From Lewinellaceae bacterium (GTDB lineage Bacteria; Bacteroidota; Bacteroidia; Chitinophagales; Saprospiraceae): 64,000 bases of DNA. Shown here one piece after another: positions 56,456-64,000 of the stretch. The stretch lies in NCBI GenBank assembly GCA_020636155.1, contig JACJYM010000007.1:1-64000 (forward strand). The letters run 5' to 3'. The translations under genes and the position numbers were made by a program. Within the stretch, counting starts at the first letter, position 1. Each line of letters opens with the position of its first letter. The notes under the pieces are model-generated. The model did not search any database. It worked only from the letters and a program-made list of their open reading frames with translations, and was not told the DNA's origin.

Positions 56456-57208
56456 TTGAAGTATATTTTTGGTTATCCTCTGGCATTCATACGTGCCATC
56501 ATCATATTTGGAAGTATGATTATCTGTATGTTTCTTTATGGAATTGTTACTTTATTTATAAAACACAATGACACAAAGGCATTCTGGTTACGGAGAACTT
56601 GGCTTCGTTTTATTGCGATACCAGTTTTAAACATCAAAATTGAAAAAAGAGGAAACCCCATAGAAGATGCAGCTCTTTACATCTCCAATCACCGATCTTT
56701 TGCTGATCCCATTGTGATTTGTAGATATTTAGATGCCTTTGTCATAGCCAAAGCGGAAGTGGCAGATTACCCAATTATCAACAAAGGTGCCGAACTCACA
56801 GGTATTGTATATGTCAAAAGAGAAGATAAAAATTCGAGGTCTTCTACCAGGGAAAAAATGATAGAGCTCATCACTAACCATAAAAATGTGCTGGTCTATC
56901 CCGAAGGAACAGTTGGAACGGATGCTACAACATTACCTTTCAAAACGGGTACTTTTCATGAGGCGGCAAGTCATGGATTTTCAGTTGTACCAATTGCCAT
57001 AGAATACCGTGACCCCTGCGACATGTGGACCGTGCCTAACTTCATAGCCCAGTATTTTCACCAATTTAGCAAATGGAGAACGTCGGTCAAGTTACGATTT
57101 GGTCCGAATATTAAAAATTCTGATCCCGAGAAATTGGTTCAAGAGTCCAACAATTGGATTAATGAAAATCTGAAAGATATGCAAAAAGGCTGGAGCAAAG
57201 TATTTTAG
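56456..57208 (+). CDS. plsC: 1-Acyl-sn-glycerol-3-phosphate acyltransferase (PlsC type)
   Basis: 250 residues from TTG 56456; the TTG gives a plausible membrane start MKYIFGYPLAFIRA and no ATG fits. Motif I is NHRSFADP (HxxxxD), motif III VYPEGTVG and the following FKTGTFHEA. It adds the second acyl chain to lysophosphatidic acid at the inner membrane. It overlaps the convergent pyrB gene by four bases. Confidence 0.9.
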   Translation: MKYIFGYPLAFIRAIIIFGSMIICMFLYGIVTLFIKHNDTKAFWLRRTWLRFIAIPVLNIKIEKRGNPIEDAALYISNHRSFADPIVICRYLDAFVIAKAEVADYPIINKGAELTGIVYVKREDKNSRSSTREKMIELITNHKNVLVYPEGTVGTDATTLPFKTGTFHEAASHGFSVVPIAIEYRDPCDMWTVPNFIAQYFHQFSKWRTSVKLRFGPNIKNSDPEKLVQESNNWINENLKDMQKGWSKVF

Positions 57209-58134
57209 TTTCTTTTACCCGCCAGCAGATATAATACCGCCATCCTTACGGCAACACCATTTTCAACTTGATCCAGAATAATGGAATGATGAGAATCTGC
57301 CGCATCACTGCTGAGCTCAACTCCACGATTAATCGGGCCCGGATGCATAATTATTATTTCTTTATCGAGGCTGTCAAGAAGTGCCTTATTCACACCATAA
57401 TACAAGGCATATTCTCGTAGAGAAGGTATGTATTTAATGTCCTGTCTCTCAAGCTGTATTCGGAGAATATTGGCAACATCACACCATTGTAAGGCTTTGT
57501 GGAGATTATATTCTACTTTGACACCCAATTCTGTAATGTATTTAGGTATTAATGTTGGAGGGCCGCAGACGGTTACTTCTGCACCGAGTTCTTTGAGGCA
57601 AAAAATATTGCTAAGCGCTACCCTACTATGAAAGATATCACCAATAATGGCAATTTTTTTGCCCGTGAGATTGCCCAGTTTCTCTTGCATTGAATAAGCA
57701 TCCAACAATGCTTGGGTAGGATGTTCATGAGTGCCATCTCCTGCATTTATAATATTGGCATCAATGTGATTTGCAAGGAAAAAGTGAGCACCAGGGGCAG
57801 GATGTCTCATGACCACCATGTCAACTTTCATAGACAGAATGTTATTAACCGTATCAAGAAGGGTCTCACCTTTGCTTACGGAAGACGAGGAGGCACTGAA
57901 ATTGACGATATCTGCACTCAATCTTTTTTCTGCCAACTCAAAAGAAATTCTTGTCCGTGTACTATTTTCAAAAAAAAGATTGGCAATCGTAATATCTCGC
58001 AGAGAGGGTACTTTTTTGATGGGTCTGTTTATAACTTCTTTAAATTCTCTGGCGGTATCAAAAATTAGATTAATATCATCCAAAGTGATGTATTTGATGC
58101 CGAGAAGATGTTTCGTACTAAGTCCCTGTGACAT
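57205..58134 (-). CDS. pyrB: Aspartate carbamoyltransferase, catalytic subunit
   Basis: 309 residues. The carbamoyl-phosphate loop FFENSTRTRISFE, the HPTQALLDAY motif and MHPGPINRGVE identify PyrB. Catalyses the first committed step of pyrimidine synthesis. It begins six bases after pyrR, and the two form an operon. No pyrI regulatory subunit gene is adjacent. Confidence 0.96.
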   Translation of the reverse strand: MSQGLSTKHLLGIKYITLDDINLIFDTAREFKEVINRPIKKVPSLRDITIANLFFENSTRTRISFELAEKRLSADIVNFSASSSSVSKGETLLDTVNNILSMKVDMVVMRHPAPGAHFFLANHIDANIINAGDGTHEHPTQALLDAYSMQEKLGNLTGKKIAIIGDIFHSRVALSNIFCLKELGAEVTVCGPPTLIPKYITELGVKVEYNLHKALQWCDVANILRIQLERQDIKYIPSLREYALYYGVNKALLDSLDKEIIIMHPGPINRGVELSSDAADSHHSIILDQVENGVAVRMAVLYLLAGKRN

Positions 58135-58140
58135 AAAATA

Positions 58141-58692
58141 TTAATTCTTTTTTTCCTTTAGCATTCGTACACAATCTGAATTGCCCTTAATATCCCACTC
58201 TACCTTGACATAAGAGTGATCCATTGTATCAATAGCCATACCTAGATAATCAGCTTGAATGGGAATATGCCTATTAAACCGACGATCAATTAAAGTCAAT
58301 AATTCTATGCTGGCAGGCCTTCCAAAGTCCAATAATGCCGTCATCGCCGCCAAGATGGTTCTTCCTGTATAAAGCACATCATCTACTAAAATGACTCTCC
58401 TGCCCTCTACTAAAAAGTCCATTTCCGTGCTTGATGCTTTGATGGGATGTGAGGATTTTCTAAAATCATCGCGATAAAAAGTGATATCCAATTTTCCATT
58501 TAAAATGTTGGAAATATTGGATTTTTCATTCAAGGCTTTTAAGATTTTATCCATTAAAATAACCCCTCCATCTTGAATACCTACAATGCAACTATGACTA
58601 AAATCACCATGATTTTCTACCAATTCATAACTGAGCCTATCTATGGTCAGTGCAAATCGCTTTGAATCTAATATCAGTTTAGCTTTTTCCAT
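58141..58692 (-). CDS. pyrR: PyrR bifunctional regulator/uracil phosphoribosyltransferase
   Basis: 183 residues from ATG 58692; a TTG four codons upstream (58704) is less likely. The PRPP motif VILVDDVLYTGRTI is intact. IGIQDGG-type VGIQDGGVIL and ELLTLIDRRFNR match PyrR. In Gram-positives PyrR binds pyr mRNA. In Bacteroidota a regulatory role is inferred from the link with pyrB, and no attenuator is evident in the short leader. Confidence 0.92.
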   Translation of the reverse strand: MEKAKLILDSKRFALTIDRLSYELVENHGDFSHSCIVGIQDGGVILMDKILKALNEKSNISNILNGKLDITFYRDDFRKSSHPIKASSTEMDFLVEGRRVILVDDVLYTGRTILAAMTALLDFGRPASIELLTLIDRRFNRHIPIQADYLGMAIDTMDHSYVKVEWDIKGNSDCVRMLKEKKN

Positions 58693-58760
58693 GATTGGTT
58701 GCAAAGATAATCTTTGTCATTTTAGTTTTATAAAACCAAGCCCCTATTTAGAACAATTAT

Positions 58761-61388
58761 TTACGATTGGCGAAAGGATATTCGCTTTCTATCATCGAAT
58801 ATTTCATTTTCAACATCCTTGGCAGATACCACATCCTCGTATTCTATATATTTAGATTTTCGCTTGTTATGCATCAAGTCAGGATTGTCCGCAATTCGAA
58901 GGTTTTGATGTTTAATGATATCAAGAATCATCTTCCTAATGACTCGAGCATTACCGAAATGTTTATTTTTGGTTTTGTAAATACGGCTCAGTATCTCATT
59001 CAAGGCTATTTTTGCTTGCTTTTTCAATGAATATCCCTTATCCGAAATCATTTTTTCGGCAATAAGCATCAAATGTTCAAGATCGTAATCTTCAAAGACC
59101 AACGTTTTGTCAAATCTCGAGGATAAACCAGGATTTGCATTGAGGAAGTGCTTCATGTTTTCGGGATATCCGGCCACAAAGACATAAAATTTTCCTCGAT
59201 TGTCTTCCATTTCCTTGAGAAGAGTCTGAATGGCTTCATTGCCATAATCTCCTTGAAGGCCATTTGAATTACTTAGGCTGTACGCTTCATCAATGAATAA
59301 AACGCCACCCATGGCTTCATCGATTCTTTCTTTTGTCTTGATGGCTGTTTGACCTATGAATCCTGCCACTAGACCCTGGCGATCGGTTTCGACAAGATGC
59401 CCTCTTTCCAAAATACCAAGTGCCTTGTAGATTTTTGACAAAATGCGAGCAACGGTTGATTTCCCTGTGCCGGGATTTCCAATCAACACCGTATGCATAG
59501 AAAAACTCGAATTGGTGATTTTACCCGTTTTGATATAGTATTTTACGACATTGATGGTTTCTTTTATTTGTTTTTTTACATTGCTTATACCGATCAAAGA
59601 ATTCAATTCTTCCATGGCATCTTTTAGCAATGCTTCGTCGATTCTCAGTTGTAGAAGTCGATTCTCATCAGTGTTTGGTTTGGACAATCTTATGTCCTCG
59701 GCACTTATTACTGACAATTCTTGCTTGGAAAGCTTATTCGGATTCTTTCTTGCCATGATTCTCAAGCCGAGATTAATTTTACTCTTATCCAATAAATCTC
59801 CTATAAATCTTGCATTTCCAAAACTTCGATTTCTACTGCGATAAGACTCTTGTATGATGTCATCGAGAACCGGTATGGCACTTTCACTCAATTCCACTTC
59901 ACGTTCTTGTGCCATGTAATTAGCAATGGACATCAACTCATCCGGGGTGTAATCCTTGAAATTAAAATAGTGCTTAAACCGACTCCTCAATCCAGGATTT
60001 GAATCGATAAATATTTTCATTTCGTTTGGATATCCAGCGACAATGATGGCCATATCACCATCATTCGATGACATTTCTTTAACAAGGAGCTCGACCACTT
60101 CCCGGCCAAAATCCTTATTATCATCAGAAGCCCGTGCCAATGCGTAGGCCTCGTCAATAAATAAAACTCCACCCTGGGCTTTCTGAAGGACAGCTTTTAC
60201 TTTCGGCGCTGTTTGACCTATGTATTCACCTACCAAATCCGCACGATCAACTTCTACCACGTGGCCTTTGGATAAAAAACCCATCTTGTGATAGAGTAAT
60301 CCCATCATTTTAGCTACCGTGGTCTTTCCCGTACCGGGGTTTCCCGTAAATACTGAGTGCAGTTCCAATTTACTGTTTTCCAAGAAGCCTTTTTCTTTCC
60401 TTAATTTTATAAATTTGAGATAACTCGCATGGTCTTTTACCTGCTTTTTGATATTGTCTAGCCCTATGAGTGCATCGAGTTTAGACATCACCTCCTTAAA
60501 GCTGATGTGGTTTTCTTCACCTGGATGAAGGACAACTGATTTACCTTCTTTGGGTAATAAAATGGGAGAAACACCTTCTTCAAACTCGTCTCCTATTTCG
60601 AATGGAATAATCCCTATCAATTGATCCATGAAAATCACTTCAGCGGTATAGCTGCCTTCCCTCCATGAGCCTTTGAGGTTGGAACCCCACCCTGCGGACA
60701 GGTCGATTTCGGTATCTTCAACATTGACTTTGTGTAATTTTACAATTTGACCCTTTAATTCCTTGACCTCATTGAAAAACTTGATAAAAATCTCTGCATA
60801 CCATTCCTTTTTAAGAAATATATTTTCAATAATCAATTCTAAATGAATATACCGTGTCTCACTTGCAGAAAACTTCTTCATGTAAATTCTCTCGGGAGGA
60901 ATGACTTCATTGTAATTGCCCTCGTAGAGTTTCATAGATTTAAAAATATGGCCTTCCTGAAAATCTGCTTCCCAAGATTCCATATCTTCGAGGTAAAAGT
61001 ATTTCGTACCAATTTTTACATCATCTATCCATGCTTCCCAACAATATATGCCTTTTTTCCAAAATGAGGATTTTTTCTTGTTTCCCCACCCTTCTCTCAC
61101 GTATATTACCGGCTCATTTTTAGAGACTTGCTTATTGACATCGATACTGCAAATTTGCTTTCTTTTGTTCATATCGCGACAGACTAGCCGGACATTCAAA
61201 TCCCAACTTTCCTTGTCAAATTCCTTGTTATAAAGTGATAATTCTGCGTAGATGTAACTCGTATTTTCAACATCAAATACTTGTCGGTACTTTTTGCTAT
61301 TATCAATAAGCCATTCGGTCGAACTATAAGTTTTGAGTTCTTTAAATTTATAATTAATCCCTTTTATTTCTTGTTTACCTTCGGGCAA
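58761..61388 (-). CDS. Double-AAA ATPase of the CbxX/SpoVK type with duplicated N-terminal domain
   Basis: 875 residues from TTG 61388 (in-frame stop four codons upstream; no earlier start). Residues 20-135 and 165-265 are two similar beta-rich domains, each ending in a WG...SFW or SW(K/R)EG-Y-x-(A/W)E pattern. AAA domain 1 has Walker A GNPGTGKTT (349-357) and Walker B GGVLFIDEAYALA (406-418). AAA domain 2 has GNPGTGKST (637-645) and GGVLFIDEAYSLS (694-706). Both carry SRF arginine-finger-like residues and NARFI/NARVI sensor-2 ends. Related ATPases remodel Rubisco or act in spore or secretion systems; the target here is unknown. Confidence 0.88.
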   Translation of the reverse strand: MPEGKQEIKGINYKFKELKTYSSTEWLIDNSKKYRQVFDVENTSYIYAELSLYNKEFDKESWDLNVRLVCRDMNKRKQICSIDVNKQVSKNEPVIYVREGWGNKKKSSFWKKGIYCWEAWIDDVKIGTKYFYLEDMESWEADFQEGHIFKSMKLYEGNYNEVIPPERIYMKKFSASETRYIHLELIIENIFLKKEWYAEIFIKFFNEVKELKGQIVKLHKVNVEDTEIDLSAGWGSNLKGSWREGSYTAEVIFMDQLIGIIPFEIGDEFEEGVSPILLPKEGKSVVLHPGEENHISFKEVMSKLDALIGLDNIKKQVKDHASYLKFIKLRKEKGFLENSKLELHSVFTGNPGTGKTTVAKMMGLLYHKMGFLSKGHVVEVDRADLVGEYIGQTAPKVKAVLQKAQGGVLFIDEAYALARASDDNKDFGREVVELLVKEMSSNDGDMAIIVAGYPNEMKIFIDSNPGLRSRFKHYFNFKDYTPDELMSIANYMAQEREVELSESAIPVLDDIIQESYRSRNRSFGNARFIGDLLDKSKINLGLRIMARKNPNKLSKQELSVISAEDIRLSKPNTDENRLLQLRIDEALLKDAMEELNSLIGISNVKKQIKETINVVKYYIKTGKITNSSFSMHTVLIGNPGTGKSTVARILSKIYKALGILERGHLVETDRQGLVAGFIGQTAIKTKERIDEAMGGVLFIDEAYSLSNSNGLQGDYGNEAIQTLLKEMEDNRGKFYVFVAGYPENMKHFLNANPGLSSRFDKTLVFEDYDLEHLMLIAEKMISDKGYSLKKQAKIALNEILSRIYKTKNKHFGNARVIRKMILDIIKHQNLRIADNPDLMHNKRKSKYIEYEDVVSAKDVENEIFDDRKRISFRQS

Positions 61389-61549
61389 TTGAGTTTATTT
61401 TCAACAGCAATTTGATGAAAAATTTTTATTTTTTAAAATTATTTCAAAAAAAGTAAAAAATTATTTTTTGACAAAAGTCCCATTTAATCGGAAATATCAA
61501 AATGCATTATTGATTTCTAAGGGTTTATCAGAAGGAATGAAGTAAATAT

Positions 61550-62203
61550 TTATTTTTTAGGTATCAATGATTTTCTCATGTATTGACTACAAATAGAACA
61601 CTCATCCACTTTATGCCCTCGAGCGGGACAATGCTCTCTCCCGTAAAAAATGATTTGAAGGTGGATTTTATTCCAATCTTGCTCAGGAAAAAGTCTCTTT
61701 AAATCCTTTTCTGTCTGAACCACATTTTTTCCAGTACTTAGTCCCCATCGATATGCCAAGCGATGTATATGTGTATCCACCGGAAAAGCTGGAACGCCAA
61801 ATCCCTGACTCATAACTACAGACGCCGTTTTGTGGCCTACCCCTGGTAGTGCTTCTAAAGCTTCAAAAGAATCAGGAACTTTACCATCATATTTTTCTAT
61901 CAAAATTTTAGATAGCTCAAAAATGGCTTTTGATTTTTGCGGAGAAAGCCCACACGGTCTGATTATTTCTTTGATTCTCTCCATACCTAAATTGACCATT
62001 TCTTGAGGGGTATCTGCCTCTTCAAATAGTAAGGGTGTGATTTTATTGACTCTCTCGTCAGTACATTGTGCTGACAATAACACCGCAATGAGTAAGGTGT
62101 AAGTATCTTGATGGTCAAGAGGAATGGGAGTTTCAGGGTAAAGATTGTCAAGAATCTTGGCAATCTCTACTGCTTTTTCTTTCCTACTTAACTGAGTGGC
62201 CAT
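61550..62203 (-). CDS. nth: Endonuclease III
   Basis: 217 residues. The helix-hairpin-helix LPGVGHKTASVVM holds the catalytic lysine and VDTHIHRLAYRWG the catalytic aspartate. It removes oxidised pyrimidines from DNA. The C-terminal iron-sulfur region is not canonical: cysteines are CPARGHKVDECSIC, so only three ligands in C-x9-C-x2-C spacing are visible, instead of four in C-x6-C-x2-C-x5-C. The start overlaps the gyrA stop as TAATG. Confidence 0.93.
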   Translation of the reverse strand: MATQLSRKEKAVEIAKILDNLYPETPIPLDHQDTYTLLIAVLLSAQCTDERVNKITPLLFEEADTPQEMVNLGMERIKEIIRPCGLSPQKSKAIFELSKILIEKYDGKVPDSFEALEALPGVGHKTASVVMSQGFGVPAFPVDTHIHRLAYRWGLSTGKNVVQTEKDLKRLFPEQDWNKIHLQIIFYGREHCPARGHKVDECSICSQYMRKSLIPKK

Positions 62204-64000
62204 TATTCTTCTTCATCGCTTTCTTCTGATTTACTGATGATGGTGATATCGCCTATTTTATCGTTGGTTCCTAGTTTAATAACTCTCACACCTTGAGTTG
62301 CTCTTCCCATTACTCTCAAGTCATTTGAATCCATTCTAATGATAATTCCGGATTCTGTCGTTATCATTAAATCTTCATCATCTGTCAATACTTTAATGGA
62401 GACTAATTTTCCTGTCTTATCGGTGATTTTTAGTGTTTTTACCCCTTTAGCACCTCTTTTAGTGCTTCTGTATTCGTCTAGAGCTGACCTCTTACCGTAG
62501 CCATTTTCAGAAACGACTAAGATGGTATTATCTGGATTGGTAGGATCTAGAGTAATCATCCCAATCACTTCGTCATTGTCTTTTTCGTCAAGTTTCATTC
62601 CTCTTACACCGGCTGCGGATCTACCCATTGCTCTTACTTCACTTTCAGTAAATCGTACCGCTCTACCATTGCGATTTGCCAATATAACTTCGCTATTTCC
62701 ATTGGTAAGTTTGACTTCCAATAACTGATCTCCTTCGTTAATTGTAATGGCATTAATACCGTTAACACGTGGTCTTGAGAATGCCTCAACGATGGTTTTC
62801 TTAACAATTCCTCGCTTAGTGCAGAATATCAAATAGTTGTTATTGATGAATTCCTCATCTTCGAGATTTTCAATTTTTATATAAGCTCTCACCTTGTCAT
62901 CAGCCGGCATATTCACAATGTTTTGAATGACTCTTCCGGTACTTGTTTTACTAGCTTCAGGGATTTCATAGGCTCTAAGCCAAAAACATCTTCCCTGTTC
63001 AGTAAATAACAATAGATAATTATGATTGTGGGCTGTAAAAATATGTTCAACGAAGTCCTCGTCTCTCGTTTTACTGCCTCGCGAGCCTCGCCCTCCTCTG
63101 CCTTGTTGTTTAAATTCGTCAGATTTAGTCCTCTTGATATATCCCAAGTGAGAAATGGTCACTACCACCTGTTCATTTGGAATCATATCTTCTATGCTTA
63201 TTTCATCGTCAGCATAAGAAATATCCGTTCTTCTGACGTCTCCATATTTATCTTTGATTTCTGTGAGTTCCGTGATAATTACATCTCGTTGTAATCTCTC
63301 ACTCGCAAGCAATTCTTTGAGACGCTGTATTGTCAACATCAGTTCATCGTATTCCGCTTGAATTTTTTCAACCTCGAGTGATACGAGTTTTTGCAACCTC
63401 ATGTCGAGAATGGCCTTAGCCTGGATTTCACTTAACTGGAAGGCATTCATGAGACCCTCTCTAGCCTCTTCTACAGTTTTTGATGATCTGATTATTCTTA
63501 TCACCTCATCAATATTCGCCAAGGCAATGAGTAATCCTTCTAGAATGTGTGCTCTTTCTTCCGCTTTGCGAAGTTCATATTGTGTTCTCCTTACGATAAC
63601 TTCTAAGCGGAATTTAATAAATTCATCTAGGATTTGTCTTAAGTTCAACTGCATTGGCCGACCATTGACCAAAGCAATATTATTAACACCGTAAGAAGAC
63701 TGCAATGGAGTGTATTTGTATAGTTTGCTTAGCACCACATTGGCCATTGCATCCCGTTTCACTTCAATGACTATTCTAAGACCCTTTCTATCACTCTCAT
63801 CCCTGACATCGCTGATGCCTACAATCTTTTCGTCATGTACAAGTTCGGCAATTTTAGCCACTAATCCGGCCTTATTGACTTGATATGGAATTTCAGAAAT
63901 AATTATGGTTTCTCTGCCTCCATGTGCTTGAATCTCTGCTTTTCCTCTTACCACTATCCTTCCTCTACCGGTCTCAAATGCATCTTTGACCCCACTGTAT
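62203..64000 (-). CDS. gyrA: DNA gyrase subunit A, C-terminal part (cut by window edge)
   Basis: About 598 residues are visible. The N-terminal part, with the catalytic tyrosine, lies beyond the window. KDAFETGRGRIVVRG and ISEIPYQVNKA belong to the breakage-reunion domain. The rest is the six-bladed C-terminal propeller, with a GyrA-box-like QQGRGGRGSRG. Gyrase introduces negative supercoils. It ends overlapping nth by one base. Confidence 0.96.
   Translation of the reverse strand, partial: YSGVKDAFETGRGRIVVRGKAEIQAHGGRETIIISEIPYQVNKAGLVAKIAELVHDEKIVGISDVRDESDRKGLRIVIEVKRDAMANVVLSKLYKYTPLQSSYGVNNIALVNGRPMQLNLRQILDEFIKFRLEVIVRRTQYELRKAEERAHILEGLLIALANIDEVIRIIRSSKTVEEAREGLMNAFQLSEIQAKAILDMRLQKLVSLEVEKIQAEYDELMLTIQRLKELLASERLQRDVIITELTEIKDKYGDVRRTDISYADDEISIEDMIPNEQVVVTISHLGYIKRTKSDEFKQQGRGGRGSRGSKTRDEDFVEHIFTAHNHNYLLLFTEQGRCFWLRAYEIPEASKTSTGRVIQNIVNMPADDKVRAYIKIENLEDEEFINNNYLIFCTKRGIVKKTIVEAFSRPRVNGINAITINEGDQLLEVKLTNGNSEVILANRNGRAVRFTESEVRAMGRSAAGVRGMKLDEKDNDEVIGMITLDPTNPDNTILVVSENGYGKRSALDEYRSTKRGAKGVKTLKITDKTGKLVSIKVLTDDEDLMITTESGIIIRMDSNDLRVMGRATQGVRVIKLGTNDKIGDITIISKSEESDEEE

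Noticed and set aside
1..64000. tRNA or rRNA genes
   Set aside because: No cloverleaf with a TTCRANNC loop and no rRNA-like conserved stretch were noticed; a covariance scan would be needed to be certain.

Overview
The window is a stretch of a low-GC genome from the phylum Bacteroidota, most likely near the Saprospiria or Chitinophagia. This rests on a type B type-IX-secretion sorting domain, a TonB receptor paired with a DUF5074-like lipoprotein, a LytS/LytTR pair, Maf/UbiA/KdsC clustering, TAnnTTTG promoter boxes and frequent TTG starts with little Shine-Dalgarno signal. The assignment is inference from gene content; no rRNA or tRNA gene was seen.

Layout. 0-3 kb: a tyrosine recombinase followed in the same direction by an OmpA protein, a lipoprotein and the start of a TsaA/TrmO-like gene. 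The ends of the lipoprotein-OmpA unit carry matching inverted motifs of the kind expected of an integron cassette. 3.1-5.8 kb: a zinc-finger protein, a palindromic repeat array, dapF and a CPBP protease. 5.8-11.4 kb: secreted M1 peptidase, TonB receptor, surface propeller lipoprotein, SixA phosphatase and a DUF4296 lipoprotein. 11.4-18.2 kb, mostly minus strand: desaturase, LolD, lipid kinase, GtrA, PgpA, myo-inositol-phosphate synthase and an epimerase, a membrane-lipid neighbourhood. 18.3-29.6 kb: CorA, a TPMT-type methyltransferase, LytS/LytTR, coaD, pruA, two family-2 glycosyltransferases and an M16 peptidase pair ending in a strong terminator.

29.6-33.5 kb is damaged: a coiled-coil gene and an ABC permease tail both broken by several indels, with about 2.6 kb of AT-rich sequence without a credible gene between them. 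34-39 kb is a compact minus-strand block (ABC ATPase, Maf, UbiA, KdsC, IscX, ferredoxin, MnmD, YtxJ and a 49-residue lipoprotein missed by length filters). 39-45.7 kb: Mpl-type ligase, patatin-Omp85 protein, deoxynucleoside kinase, HMA protein and TRAP permeases. 45.7-52.2 kb is one giant secreted protein gene whose 3' third is fragmented by small indels. 52.3-53.8 kb is lysS.

53.9-55.9 kb is the most unusual accessory piece: a roughly 1.02-kb unit duplicated in tandem. Each copy holds the last codons of an otherwise missing reading frame, a 193-195 residue protein of unknown family, and palindromic repeats. It looks like a pair of orphan immunity-type cassettes. 55.9-64 kb returns to core genes: ferritin, PlsC, pyrB, pyrR, a double-AAA CbxX-type ATPase with a duplicated N-terminal domain, nth and the 3' part of gyrA.

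The two findings most worth following are the integron-like cassette at 0.1-3.0 kb and the duplicated cassette at 53.9-55.9 kb. The palindromic repeats at 3.8 kb and 54.8-55.9 kb belong to one family and show compensating base changes in both of their hairpins.
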